This document shows positions 51,746 through 63,200 of a DNA stretch of 64,000 nucleotides, piece after piece (the stretch's first letter is position 1; every line of letters starts with the position of its first letter). Source of the DNA: Rhabdornis inornatus (taxonomy: Eukaryota; Chordata; Aves; Passeriformes; Rhabdornithidae). The position numbers and the translations under genes were made by a program. Location: the NCBI GenBank assembly GCA_013397075.1, contig VWZS01000159.1, positions 806,001 to 870,000 of the forward strand. Reading direction: 5' to 3'. A model generated the notes under the pieces. That model was not told where the DNA came from and did no database searches. It saw only the letters and a program-made list of their open reading frames with translations.

Positions 51746-53917
51746 CCCAGCACGCTACAAAGGCCATTCTGATCCGCCCCGAACGAATTCAGTTCATTAA
51801 CGGGATGCTGTTGCATCTGGGAGTGCTCCGTGGAGCTGAGCTTGAGAAATTCCTCCTGCCCTGAGGAAATACAACCCAAATGGAATGACCACCTCAAAAA
51901 GTGCTGGATCAACAGAGTGCCCCTTTTAGCCATGGGTGACAGATCTTTCCTTAGGAATGGAGGAGCCCCAGATTTTATGTTTCAAACAACTGATGTAGGA
52001 TTGTCCCACTTTGGAAGTGCCAGCAGCTGAAATACCCTCCAAGATGGGGTTCCATTACCCCCTTCCAAGAGCCTGATCAAGTCCCAGCTGTTTGCCAGAC
52101 CTGTTCTCTACTTAGATAACATTTCTCTAAAGGGCTCCAACACATACATTTGAAAATGTTTTCATCAGCCCAAAAGGACTAAAAGGTTTAAAATATTGTT
52201 CTGATTCCTTTCAGCTCAGGAGCCAGGGAAGGATCTGCGTGAGATATGTGACTGGACAGGCACCCTGGCAAAGTCCAGCTGGCTTTTTTCTGTACCATCC
52301 TCTTCTTTGGCTGCCCTGCACCCACTGTCCGTGTCAACAAGATCAACCATGTCAGCAAGACATGCCTAGGAAGGATTAATCTCAGGAATAAACAAACTAA
52401 AGCAGAAGTCCAAACCAAACAGAAAACAAGGGCCATGCACATTCACATCAAACCACAACCCTCAGGTCCTCTCCAGTCCATATGGAAACCACCTCTGCTT
52501 GAGACACTGGGGAGCAGCCACCCATCCAACATCAGTAACACCATGACACTCCCGTAAGTCAGAGAAAGCTGAATATCCCCTCCACAGGATGATACTCTGT
52601 GGTGTAGGCTCACTCTCTTTATCACAAGGCACACTGTGAGCCTAAAACAACCAGTCCCTAACCTAGGCACTAAGAAGCACCCCTAGAGCAGGGTACATCT
52701 CCCCTTCAGTCCCCAGAGCAGGAGACCTGCAGGGGGTGATGGTGTCTGAGCAGCAAGAAGGTGAGACAGTAGAAACAATTGTTGCCTCCAGAAGACTCAA
52801 GAGGAAACAGGAAAACTGGAAGTTCTCAAACTGCTTTCCCATATTTTGTAGCAATCAGAGAAAGGGGGTGTGCATCATCCAAAAGGAGAGTGGGAACACT
52901 CTCCAACACGCAGGAAAGCTGTGATCAAGTTAGTAGTACATCTCATGGGAGCAAGTGGTGTAACTTTCCCAAACTCAATGAGTAGGTAGCTTTTCCCCCA
53001 GCATTAGAAACTTTCTTGTAGGCAGATCTTCACCTGAGACTCTGGGTGCATGGCTATCTGTCAGGATTGCTAACACGAGCAGACACTGCTTTCATGTTTG
53101 GGAATTTTGCCATTGACTTCAAAGTACTGAGATATAACACCTTGTGTATTCCTAAACACACTTAATAACAGCACCTGACACATTTAAAGTGCTTAGACAT
53201 GTTAAAGGCATTGTACAACATTAGCAAAAAAACAGGAAACCCTGTCTAGGTGGTTCATGAGAAATCTGGTAAGCCAAGAGTCTATCCCTGCATCAGATGC
53301 TTATCTATTAGCCAGCTAATAACTGTGACTGCTTCTCCAACTGATCTGTACAGCCACAAGCAGGGACTACCTTCTGGTGAGCTGTGGAGACACTAGATTA
53401 TTCATGATCCTCTTAAATCATAACTAAGAATTGAGATTAGAAGGTGTAAAGCATGCAGTAAGTGCTCTAAACCCAACACAAACACAGCCAATCTCAGTCT
53501 GAGTCAGAGCCTGCATGCTGGGAGCTCGCTGAACTCCTGCAGGGCAGCTCTGGGGTTTGGCTCCTGGGGCTGGGCTGCTGTGACACCAACACACACCAAG
53601 CAGTGCCTGGAGCCAGGTCAAGGCAGACAGGAGCACGGCAGCACTACTTTGGGGACAAAGCCATAGGGCTAAGAAATTAATATTCCACTTTGCTTCAGGG
53701 CAAGCAATGGAGAGAAGGAACACAAAGTCTCCTTGGAGAGGGACAAAGGGAAAGGCTTTTGTCTCTGGACAGCTCAGAAATAAAATAAAAACATGGTTCA
53801 TAGGGTAGCTCTTAAAACATGGAGAAGGCCACCATCAGGAAACTTCAGCACAGGTCCAACTGGAGACAACATTGAACCCACTTCATCAACATCTCTTAAC
53901 TTATCCAAAAGTTGCCA

Positions 53918-54155
53918 ATCACAGAATCACCAAAGTTGGAAGAACCCTTCAATATCATTTCATCCAGTCATCAACCCAGCACCACCAGAACAACCGCTTA
54001 TCCACACCTCCAAGTGACTACACCACCTCATCCTAATGCATGGCTACTCTTTCAGTGAACATGTTTTTCTAATACCTAATCTGAACTTGCCCTGGCACAA
54101 CCTAAGACCATTTCTTCTCGTTTCACTAAAGACATGGCAGCAGACACCTGCCCCT
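53918..54155 (-). mobile_element. CR1 LINE fragment (~240 bp)
   Basis: Reverse-oriented CR1: AATCACAGAATCACCAAAG, GTTGGAAGAACCCTTCAA, CAACCCAGCACCACCAGAAC, then CTAATACCTAATCTGAAC and CCTGGCACAACCTAAGACC. The order of blocks matches the CR1 3' untranslated region. Confidence 0.9.
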
Positions 54156-56277
54156 CCCCAGCTGTGTCCCTGTGGATGCATTCACAGGTGTCAGTGGTAA
54201 CCTGACAAGGCTCCATGCAGGTGACAACCCCCATGGTGAGCAAGCTGAACTGCTGCCACTGAAACCAGCCTGAAGCAATGGGCAAATGTGGAATTATGAA
54301 CTGCATGATCCTATACTTGGTACGTGTGGGGATACTGCAAGAAAGGTCTTGACATTTCTCTTGCCGGAGACAGCAAAATTGGCACCAACCTGCACAGCTG
54401 CTAAAAAGCATTGAGGATACACAACACTGTGCTTTATCAGGCCATTTCTAAGGTTATATCTACATTCACTGATGTTTTAACTGCACTGAGCAAGTAATAC
54501 AGTGACACAAAAATGCATTCCTGAACAGGCATCAGTCAGGAGGTAATTACCAATGAAAATCATCAAGTCTGGTAGCTGTTTAAACACCAGGCTAATAGTA
54601 GCAGCAGCAGGTTTATGTCTGGGACTTTCTTCCTCCAAGCACTTCTTTGCCTTACTTTCCATGTGGTATTCCTGAAGTTTTCATGGCATTTATCTAGACT
54701 TCCCCTGTCTGCAGTAACAGTCAGAGATGCCCGGTTTGATAGCACAATTTTAACTACTGTGCGTGAGACTGCCAGCACGTATGCTCGCACCAACACACAG
54801 CAGGAAACAAAACTCCTGGATCCTGGAAATCTGTGTCCTGACACTTCTGGAGCCTCAACAATTTGCAGGTACAAGATGTTTTACTGTCTGCTAACCTGCA
54901 ATATGTGATACTTGTAACCGCAGCTGCTGCGAGCCCCGGTGACTGCCCCGTGGTACCACCCCTGTGCACAATGCTGCAGCCACCTCCACCAGTGTTTGTA
55001 AACATTCAGCCTTCCAAGAACTTCCCACTCGAAACACCACAGCTAATGTATTCACATCTGCAATAATTAGATGCAAATTTATAAAAAGCCACTTTCTTGC
55101 TCAACTGAAGTACTATTCTATTAATAGTGATGTTTAAATGATTCTGAAACTCCCACTGTTTAACTTTGAGCACTGCTCGTTTTACTTTGGAAATTTACTC
55201 TCAGTTGTAATTTGACAAAGGAGGTATCAATTTCTTCACATTTATGAGGCATGTATATGGTTCAGCCTTCTCCATTCATAGGTCAGACAACAAATTGGTT
55301 TCTCTGAAAAATTACCCGATGAAATATTCAACATAAGGCATTGTGTAGCTTAGATGTGCATTACAAACTGCAGTTTTACTGGGGTGTCCCTGTAGATTGG
55401 CTCTGGCACGTACGCCTGCATGTTTTATGCTTTGTCTGAAGGAGGAAGCTCCCACAAGTGAGGAGAAGGCTCTTGGACGTGGGTCACAAGTTGGTGTATC
55501 AAAACTTTGATGAGAATTTTAAAAAACCCTACAATGCATCAGCATATTTTCCCGACGCCTTCAGAGGAAAAAAACCAAAACCAAACTCAATACAAACCAG
55601 ACCCTGAATATTCTTTGCTATTTCAATTGTTTCCAAAGAGGAAGAAATCACCCAAGATTTATCCAAAGCCAGAATGAAGGCAAGAGGACACACTCTAACA
55701 TAGGTTGCACAGGTTTCCTCTGCACTTCACGTTTGACACGGTCATTTTACTCCTGCTTCATTTTCAGCAAGTGGCAAATAGCATTTACACGTTTGCTTCC
55801 CATCCAGAAGATTTAAATAAATCAATTCCTCTCTCACAACCTTGTAGCATTTTCCAGCTCCGACACCAAAATCCCTTACACTCTGATTATTCCGATTTCT
55901 GAATCAAAACCCTGAAACCCGTTTCAGTTGTTCTCAGAACAGAAGCAACGAGACAATGAGAAAAAAGAAAGAGCCACCACTGAACACTTGGTGCGACCAC
56001 CCCCCTCTCACAGTTCCGTTCGCATCGCCGCTGCCGGGGAGAGACCCTTTCCAGCCCGGGCAGCGCTGCCAGCGGCGCTGAGAGGGGCGAGGGGAGCGCG
56101 GCTCTGGGGAAACCTCTCAGGTCCGACTTCTTACCGCCCACGACCCGAGACAAACTCCAGCGTGGGGCGGCGAGCGCTCCCCCGCCCGCGGCTCCCGAGC
56201 CATGCTCGGGCATCCCCCGGCTGGCAGCGGCCCCGGGGCTGCCCCGAGCGGGGCACGGCGCCCTCGGCCCCCGCGGG

Positions 56278-56284
56278 ACTCACC
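56278..56284 (-). other. GPC1: Splice donor of GPC1 exon 1
   Basis: Read on the minus strand the sequence is G|GTGAGT, a consensus U1 donor. It cuts after the first base of the codon for the glycine that follows ...AEIS, giving a phase-1 intron. This agrees with the point where the conserved glypican-1 protein stretch stops and unrelated residues begin. Confidence 0.93.
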
Positions 56285-56440
56285 GGAGATCTCGGCCTGG
56301 GGCACGCCGCTGAGGCTGAAGCCCTTGGCTCCATACAGCTGCCGGACCTCGGCGCAGCTCCTCGCCTTGCTGCCGCTGTCACCGCGAGCCGGGGCGGAGG
56401 CGACACACAGCAGCCAAAATCCCCACGGGAAGACACGCAT
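56284..56440 (-). CDS. GPC1: Glypican-1, first coding exon (partial gene)
   Basis: Glypican-1 is a GPI-anchored heparan sulfate proteoglycan of the cell surface that modulates FGF, Wnt, BMP and Slit signalling. This exon encodes 52 residues plus one base of the next codon. Seen directly: ATG at 56440 with A at -3; a hydrophobic segment (about residues 6-16, WGFWLLCVASA) forming a signal peptide with likely cleavage after ARG at residue 20; then the glypican N-terminal block SCAEVRQLYGAKGFSLSG (residues 28-45) and VPQAEIS, ending in a G|GTGAGT donor. Known of the family: human GPC1 has nearly the same block (CGEVRQIYGAKGFSLSD, then VPQAEISG); GPC4 and GPC6 differ more here. Cys29 is the first conserved glypican cysteine. 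The frame stays open upstream because the island is GC-rich, so the start was chosen from the signal peptide and homology. Later exons (the rest of the 14-Cys core, Ser-Gly attachment sites, GPI signal) lie beyond the left edge. Residue 45 is Gly where human GPC1 has Asp. Confidence 0.93.
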
Positions 56441-56542
56441 CCTTGTCCGCTGGCCCCGCCACCTGCCGTGCGAAGGGCAAAGCCAAGGTCCCTGTGCGCG
56501 GGGGCGGCCGGGGGTGCGGCCCCCTCCGCGGGCAGTCCCGGC

Positions 56543-56575
56543 GGGACGGGCGGGCGAGGGCGGCGGGCGGGCGGG
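56543..56575 (+). other. G-quadruplex-prone tract next to the assembly gap
   Basis: Seven GGG runs (starting at 56543, 56548, 56552, 56558, 56565, 56569 and 56573) are separated by loops of 1-4 bases on the plus strand, which is the template strand for GPC1. This meets the usual G3N1-7 quadruplex rule several times over. The tract ends three bases before the N run. Confidence 0.85.
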
Positions 56576-56578
56576 CGA

Positions 56579-56597
56579 NNNNNNNNNNNNNNNNNNN
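56579..56597. other. Assembly gap (19 Ns)
   Basis: Nineteen consecutive Ns sit between the G-rich tract and the first 61-bp repeat unit. Two further single Ns occur at 56920 and 57069, both at the edge of repeat units. True length and content are unknown. Confidence 0.98.
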
Positions 56598-56600
56598 GGG

Positions 56601-56917
56601 CAGAGCAGGGCACACACGGCCCCACAGCCCCCGGAGCAGCCCCGAGCGCAGCCCTGGCCGGGCAGGGCAGAGCAGGACACACACGGCCCCGCAGCCCCCG
56701 GAGCATCCCCGAGCGCAGCCCTGGCCGGCAGAGCAGGACACACACGGCCCCGCGGCCGCCGGAGCATCCCCGAGCACCGCCCTGGCCGGCAGAGCAGGAC
56801 ACACACGGCCCCACAGCCCCCGGAGCAGCCCCGAGCGCAGCCCTGGCCGGGCAGGGCAGAGCAGGGCACACACGGCCCCACAGCCCCCGGAGCAGCCCCG
56901 AGCGCAGCCCTGGCCGG
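56601..56917. repeat. 61-bp GC-rich tandem repeat (5 units) upstream of GPC1 ATG
   Basis: Five units start at 56601, 56668, 56729, 56790 and 56857, each 61 bp, beginning CAGAGCAGG and ending CCCTGGCCGG. A 6-bp GCAGGG spacer lies between units 1-2 and 4-5, and a truncated GGG precedes unit 1 at the gap edge. Units 1 and 5 are identical by eye; units 2-4 carry a few substitutions. This gives a 256-bp higher-order period from unit 1 to unit 5. The array lies 161-477 bp upstream of the GPC1 start codon. Because 61 is not a multiple of 3, the long open frames through it are artefacts. Confidence 0.95.
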
Positions 56918-56920
56918 GCN

Positions 56921-57043
56921 CGGCTCCGGGCGGGCAGGGCTTTCCCCGCCGGACGTGGCATCACGCGGCCCGCGCCAATCCCGCGCGGGGCGCAGCCCCC
57001 GCCCCGCCCCGCGCCCCGCCGCGGGCGCTGCGCATCGCCTGGA
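56921..57043 (-). promoter_or_regulatory. GPC1: Candidate GPC1 core promoter: CCAAT, GC boxes, NRF1-like half site
   Basis: Between two isolated Ns lies a non-repetitive, extremely GC-rich block. It holds a CCAAT box (56975-56979, plus-strand orientation), a cluster of CCCCGCCCC-type Sp/KLF sites (about 56998-57020) and an NRF1-like TGCGCA half site (57029-57034). No TATA box is apparent, as usual for CpG-island promoters. The start site is not determinable from sequence. If transcription begins here, the 61-bp array would lie in the 5' UTR; if it begins closer to the ATG, the array is promoter sequence. Confidence 0.5.
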
Positions 57044-57068
57044 GCCGCCGGAGCATCCCCGAGCGCAG
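57044..57068. repeat. Detached partial copy of the 61-bp unit
   Basis: A 25-bp stretch containing GCCGGAGCATCCCCGAGC matches the middle of the 61-bp unit (closest to unit 3, with the GCGCAG end of unit 2). It stops exactly at the isolated N at 57069. It shows that the array, or a dispersed piece of it, reaches beyond the core promoter block. Confidence 0.7.
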
Positions 57069-57250
57069 NCACAGAGGGCGGAGAGCGCTCGGGGGCCGCA
57101 CGCCGTCCCTCGGCAAGGACGCGGGGACAAGGCGCAGCGAACCCTTCTTTGTCTGCGGCGTGGCCCCGGTGCTTAACCTGAGGAGCCGGAGTTCCCGCAG
57201 CGCGGTGGGAGAACAGCCGTGTAGAAGACTTAAATCATTGCACGCTTAGA

Positions 57251-60200
57251 CCGGCGAGGAGAAAGCAGGTCAGCTGGGAGCCGGAGAGTCCCAGCAAGGT
57301 CCTGGGGAGGCTGAAAGTGCCCCTTTAAGAGCAGATGTGGAAAGAGAGGCAATTTTCTACGACAGATTCTCAGCTTTGGAGTTTACTTCGTACAACAGCC
57401 TGCCAGCTCCTGAAACTGGTGCTCTGCAGCTCTGCCAGCCGCGTTTTGAGCTGCTTCCCACAGAACTGAGGCACATGTGATCACCTGTGTGTCAAGGCAA
57501 TGCCCGTGTGCTTCCCCAAATGAGCTTGCAGGCTTTTGGCCAGCATCTAACTTGTTTCGCGCCAGACAGAAGACCCAGCGATCCCTGCTGAGCCTTTGGA
57601 GAGCAGTTGTTCTCTGTGAAAATAAAGGGGAGGGAATCTGCCCATGCCTCAGATTGTGTGGGTTTAAACTTTACAAGATAGCAGAAACCCCATACATAAA
57701 CACCATCACTGTGCCCCCCCAAAACGTAGCAAAATTTATCAGAGATTGTAGCTTTTGGACTGGTCAGTCACCCAGGTGTGCAAAACTACACGGGAAACTG
57801 GTGGTGTTCATCTCATTGCTTCAGAACTGCTTGTTCTGAGGGATGGGAGAAGTGACTGCAAAGTAGGAGCCACAGGGAGTGAAAGGATGGCAGTAGGGAA
57901 AAGTTGTTGCTTTCCTATGAAATCACCTAATGATTTCCTCTTAAATCTTCCTAATTAAATTCATCTATGAGATATGACAAAGCAGATTAAGAGGACAGGG
58001 AAAATCCCTGCAAAGACAGGGAGAATTTTGTAATGAAGATCATGACTGAAGTGGACACATCATTGCCACCAAAAGTTAATAGCTTTGAGTCAGATCACCC
58101 CATACAGTCCAAATCTTAATTCTTTCACAGAGGACATTGTGCCTTTTGGCCTCTTGCATCATCTCTCAGTGATACATGGTTTAGAAACCTGAGGCTTACA
58201 GAGTCCCAAAAACTTGGTACACCTCAGCTTGGAGCTTGCTTTGGGACCTTTCTGGAATGTGGAAATGCTGTTGTTCCCAGAAATATGTGGGGGAAAATCT
58301 GCATGGATGAAGTCTGACTTACCCTGTTTTTAAATGAAAACTCTTATGTAAATGCAGAAGTACTGCACACTTAAGAGGTTAGGTTATGTGGCATAAGGTT
58401 ATTTCAGCCTGTACTCCTGGGGATTTATTTTCATTTTATAGCCACAGCCCTTTCCTCTCCCCAGGCTTTGAACATATCACTCATATCACCTATGTCAGAG
58501 GTCTCATCTAACTAATCTGACTACAATAACAGCTTAAAACAAGCTGCAGAGGAATCTGTACATACATTGCCGTGACTAGAGGAACACCAGGATCCTGTTC
58601 CTCCTCTTGGAAAATAAAAGAGTGAAAATCAAATACTTGCAGACACACGGGTAACAACAGTCTCACTTGAGTCTGTTGAGGGGAATGAACTCCAGGAATG
58701 CAAACTCCAGAGAGACAAAGTACTTGATAGAGAAGAAAGGCACAGTCATAAACCTTTCATCTGGTCTGGCTGCACAGAATGAATTGGGGTGGGTGACACG
58801 GGGAACCAAAATAGTACCAAATTTCCTCTTTTCTGTTTCAAAGCCTGAGATTGGATACTTGTTGCCATTGTATATGGAGTGCTTGCTTTCAGCTCTGCCT
58901 GTAGTGACTTTGGGAAAGCTCTCTGTGAGCTATGGCTGCACCCCAAGGTGGGAGCACAAAGCTCTGTGCACTCACACAGCTGTTGAAGTGCACAGGGACA
59001 CCAGGTGTTGGCAGGGAAAGAACTGGGACTGCAACCCTTGGGTTCTGGCCTTGGAACCATCCCCCGAGTTATAGACCATTTCACAGGCCAGAGTATTTCC
59101 CTTCTTCACACACATCTCACTTCCCCCAGGTGGGTGCCAGTGCCTGAAGTCATGTCATGGCTGAAAAAATCCTGGGATCCCACAGCACGAACGCTGCTGT
59201 TCCCTGGTGAGACACCAGGCTGCCAGCCCCAGCACAGCTCACACTGCCAGCTCCCAGGCTCTCCTCAGGAGCTACAGCTGAATTACGAGCTCTGTTGCAA
59301 ACCTCCACAATTAAGTGACCATCAGCAGGTCATTTATCTCCTAAACAGGGGTAAGAGTGTTTCTTATCTAACCAACTGCCTTTGAGATGCTCACATACTA
59401 TCATAATGAGAAGCTTATAAGTAGACAAATTTAAAATGAACAAAAGCTGATATGAACTCTTCAACAGAGAAGATATCTGCAAGTCTGTGCAGGATCCAAT
59501 CCTGAGCAATCAAATCTTAAATGATGAGGCACATATACATGCAGGATTTGACCCAGGCACATTTTAAGTAAATTGAAATAAATGTCTTCAAAGTGTCATG
59601 ATGAAAATGCATTTTTGGCATCCATTATAAATTGGATTGTATATATCTGAGGACCAGATCCAGTTTCTGAACATCCTCAGCTAAAAGAATGGAACTTGGC
59701 AAAAAGTAAACAAAAGATTGTCCAAAAACAGGCAGAAAGAGCTAGAGCTGGGAGAGATGCAAAAAGGCAGAGTAAAACACAAAGATGAGTAGACAAAATG
59801 CAGAGGAGGCAAAAAGCATACAGCCAGCCAGAAAGATAGCCAGAGGAAGACAGAAAATCCATCCTGCTCTGGAGATCACCTCTTGACAGTCCCAACATAA
59901 AGCACTGCCCACTAAAAAGCTGATCCAAGCATTATGAAGCAAGAAGGATGAAGAAGAGCCAAATCATCTGGCACAAGTGGAGAAAGCTACCCTTTAAAAA
60001 CAAGAAGTAAACAGAGAGGCTTTCTACAACCTCAATTTCCACAGAGATGTCTTTGTTTCTCTAGCACTTTCCAAAACTTTTGCAATGCAGTGGACATGCT
60101 TCTCTTTCTCACCTTGATGCAAGTCAAGAATTGTGCAGGCAGCAATGCAATCATGCCCACCGGACTTCCAGCTGGTTCCAAAATGGACCTATGCTGAGTT

Positions 60201-63200
60201 ACAGCAACCTGGAGTCTGACAGCAAAACCAAAACAGGAGAAAACCCAAATAACAGTATCAAATTGTACTGTATCTTTGATGCCACATAAAAGAATAGTGC
60301 ATTTTCCCTTGGATTCAGAGGTGTTTCTATTTTTTCCCTATGCATCAAGTGCAAAATTCACAGAGTGGGGAGTGGGGAAGGAAAAGAGATGGGCAAAGCC
60401 TGGTTGGGCTACAGCCTCCTCGCTCCTACCAACCTCATGTAATGAAACCCTTTGCCCCTTTCCATTAGCCAGTTTTATGATATTTTTGATTCTCTGGCAG
60501 CATCAGCAAATCTGGCACCTTCAGATTAAAAATCTTCATCAAAGCAGGAGTATCTCAGCACCTCTTCTGCCCAATTCCTTTAATCTCTGCAATAGCTGTT
60601 TCCTGCAGGATTCATGAAAGCCCCTGCCCCCCCAACACTGGCTGGTGTTCAGCAGAAGCTGGACATGTGTTTTGCTGAATCAAATCTAATTAAGTTATTC
60701 AGAGGATTTACTAGATTACACCTTGCTATCTACAGCTACTTACTTCTTCAGTGGCTCTCCCTTCACTGGCAATCCGGCATCTTCTCCTCCCCTCTGCTCA
60801 CATTCCCCCAGGAAGCTTTTCTGACATGCACAAACAGCACGTGTCTGGTTGTTTTGATCACCAAAAATATCAGATCAATCCCTTCAAATTGCTGGGGCAT
60901 CTATGTACAACTGACAAATCCAGCTTGATCTCAGTTGACTTTGTAAGACACCATTTGCCTTCCCAAAATACTAAGGCCTTTTGGGATTTGTGTGCTCAGA
61001 TTAATTAATCAGGGATAGCGTTCAGTAGATGTACAGAGCTGGGGACCCTTCCCAGGTCTTGAGGGAGTCAGACTGAGGCCCCAGGGCAAGGAAAATCACA
61101 GTTCTGGCTGCTGAGGAATGGAGGAAGAGGGACTGCATAGAGGAGAAGTGCAGCGGTGTATGCCAAGGCTGTGCCAAGCTGCTCTTTGACCCTTTGGTGG
61201 AACAAACCAATTCCCTTTAGATGGAATTTTCATCTCCCCAGTGTGGCTAGAACTAGGAATGTTAGGAACAATTAAGTAATTTTAGACAGAGAATCTGGTT
61301 AATGTAGGTAATTGCCACTCTGTGCTATGTTTTGAATTGAACCACACAATTTTACAGCAGCGACTTAAAGGAATGTATTTCTTAATGACCTCTTACCAAT
61401 GACTCCACCCTTCCAGACTGTACTTGTATTATATATGAGTGAGAGATGTCCCAGTAGAAAGAAATCTTAAAGGCCAAAAATAAATAAATGCCATAAACTT
61501 GTTAGAGAAACTGCTGCTAATTGGGTCTGCCCCAGGAAGTACATTTCATCCTTTCTGGGCACTTTCAGTAAAGTTTTTCCCACTCTCCAAAACATATGCA
61601 GCAACAAACACAGAATATGGACATGGCACTTGAATCTCATTTATGTTTGATAAGTAGAGCTTGCCTTGATAGTATGAAATGGCTCAAAATGGCCCCCAAG
61701 ACTAGATGAGAAATGTGTCCTTTCAGCATGCCCCTATGGTGATGTACAGAAGATTCCTCCCACTTCCTGCAAAAATTGCTATCAGATGACTTCCTCTTGT
61801 AATTCAAGAGGTTATATCCTGAATCTAACTGGTTTTGAAAGAGATTTTTCAGGTAAAACTCGCCCCTCATCCTCATTGTGATCTGTCTGTGGCACTGGCC
61901 TAAGGAAAACACAAGCAGGAACACACTCTGTTCCTAGGAATGCCAGTTCAACAACATGTTCCTGAGCACTGGTCCAACAAATGGGTGTAGCATAAGCATC
62001 CCAGATTTCTTTGAGAAGAAAAAGTTACAGCCATGAAGAAAAAAATGTGTGGAGTCACAATATGGGCATCTGGCAACCCTAATGTAACTTCTCAGCTGGC
62101 ACTTTATCCTCAGCTGTTGCTACATTAAACACTACAGACTAAAGCCCTTAGATGAATTAATACAATTACCTTGCGTTCTGCTCAAGTGTTTATTTTTTCC
62201 GCCTCACATTCAGTTAGGTACAACATAACCTCTTTTTCTAGGGAAATTGACTGTAAGCAAACACTGACAAGACTGGGCTTAAAAGCACCCAACACCTCCT
62301 GCTTGGAGCAGAGGCTCTCCCACTCCAGGCTATGTCTGTGCTACAGGAAACACCCAGCAGTGTCACCCAGAGGAGCAGGTAAGCCTGGCTTATCACCAGG
62401 CAGGACAGCTCTCAGCAAATGTTGGGCAGCTTTCCACACACAGGGCAGAAAATCTGACTTGGAGTTTGGAGATGTGTCCTTCCCATGCCTTTTTCTCTGC
62501 ACTGTTAGTGAGATAATTACCAGGTGACACACATTTTGAATGTGTGCCAGTTCCACTGCTGATGTAACTGTACATGAGCAGAGTTACAGCTGGAATGGAT
62601 TTGGGCCAGCGTGGTTTTCATTTTAAGATCTGTGCATTTTGTAACACAGACAGCAAACACATCTGCTGTGGCTATGTCATCTTCAAGGTGCTCCAGGACC
62701 AAGCCCTCAGAAGACAGAGTGATGCCATTGTAGGTGCAGCAGTTCATTCATCCTGGCTGAAGATTAAGTACCCTTATAATTAAACATCCTCACGGAACAT
62801 TACTGTTTCTTTGCTCAACACCGCAGAAACATCCAATGTTGGATTTTTCAAGATGCCAGACAACACAAACCCATCTTCTTAAGATTAAAAATAGAACTGT
62901 TAATCTGATTTAATTTCCTCAACCTGCTAGACAGCATGAATACAAGGAGATGCAGACAAATGGGGTGTTAGAAATGATAGAACTCACCAGGACACTCAGT
63001 GCCTTTCCACCAGGTTTTCAGTTGGTTGGTTGGTTTGTTTTTACAGTGCTACTTTTGAGCATAGCCTTCAAAATAAATTGTTTGTAATAGCTATGTATTT
63101 TCACACCACATACATAATTTTGTGTTGGGAAGGACTTTCCTTCTGTGACTAAAGGAGCAAACCTTCATTCCCTTGCCTCTATTGTAGCAGATGCCAGGGA

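Larger units (their letters stand above)
46299..55989. other. Intronic sequence near GPC1 exon 1, no further exon seen
   Basis: Contains CR1 tails at 47574-47665 and 53918-54155, an AT-rich unique block at 48520-49000, the dyad cluster at 49225-49270 and the CpG/CTCF patch at 51495-51745. The rest is ordinary unique intron. Confidence 0.65.
1..56283 (-). other. GPC1: GPC1 intron 1 (5' part; continues past the left edge)
   Basis: From the donor at 56283 leftward I see no exon 2. Its hallmark would be the conserved CPQGYTCC-type motif followed by the SEMEE acidic stretch, preceded by a pyrimidine tract and AG on the minus strand. No other gene's exon was recognised on either strand. The simplest reading is that the whole left part is one first intron of more than 56 kb. 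A nested non-coding gene or a poorly conserved exon cannot be excluded by eye. Composition is about 40-48% GC with strong CpG depletion, apart from the patch near 51.6 kb. Confidence 0.75.
55990..57250. promoter_or_regulatory. GPC1: CpG island over GPC1 promoter, exon 1 and donor
   Basis: CpG dinucleotides are scarce elsewhere but dense here, with GC well above 65% over most of the span. The island begins in the first bases of intron 1, covers the coding exon, and extends about 800 bp upstream of the ATG. It contains the G-rich tract, the assembly gap, the 61-bp repeats and the candidate core promoter. An unmethylated housekeeping or developmental type promoter is expected. Confidence 0.9.

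Noticed and set aside
56938..56979. Possible ER stress element (CGTGG ... CCAAT)
   Set aside because: The ERSE needs CCAAT-N9-CCACG in one orientation. Here the CCAAT box faces the wrong way relative to CGTGG and the spacing is wrong.
55928..57249. Open frames of 268-417 codons on both strands across the CpG island
   Set aside because: They run through Ns and the 61-bp repeats. Their openness reflects extreme GC content with few stop codons. Composition is Ala/Pro/Gly/Arg filler with no domain. Only the minus-strand piece from 56440 to 56284 matches a real protein.
58667..59385. Overlapping frames of up to 135 codons upstream of GPC1
   Set aside because: Several frames are open at once, none with motifs. 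Nothing resembles OTOS, the expected mammalian neighbour.
62528..62546. Perfect inverted repeat CACACATT-TTG-AATGTGTG
   Set aside because: An isolated 8-bp-arm palindrome is expected by chance several times in 64 kb, and there is no second element nearby.
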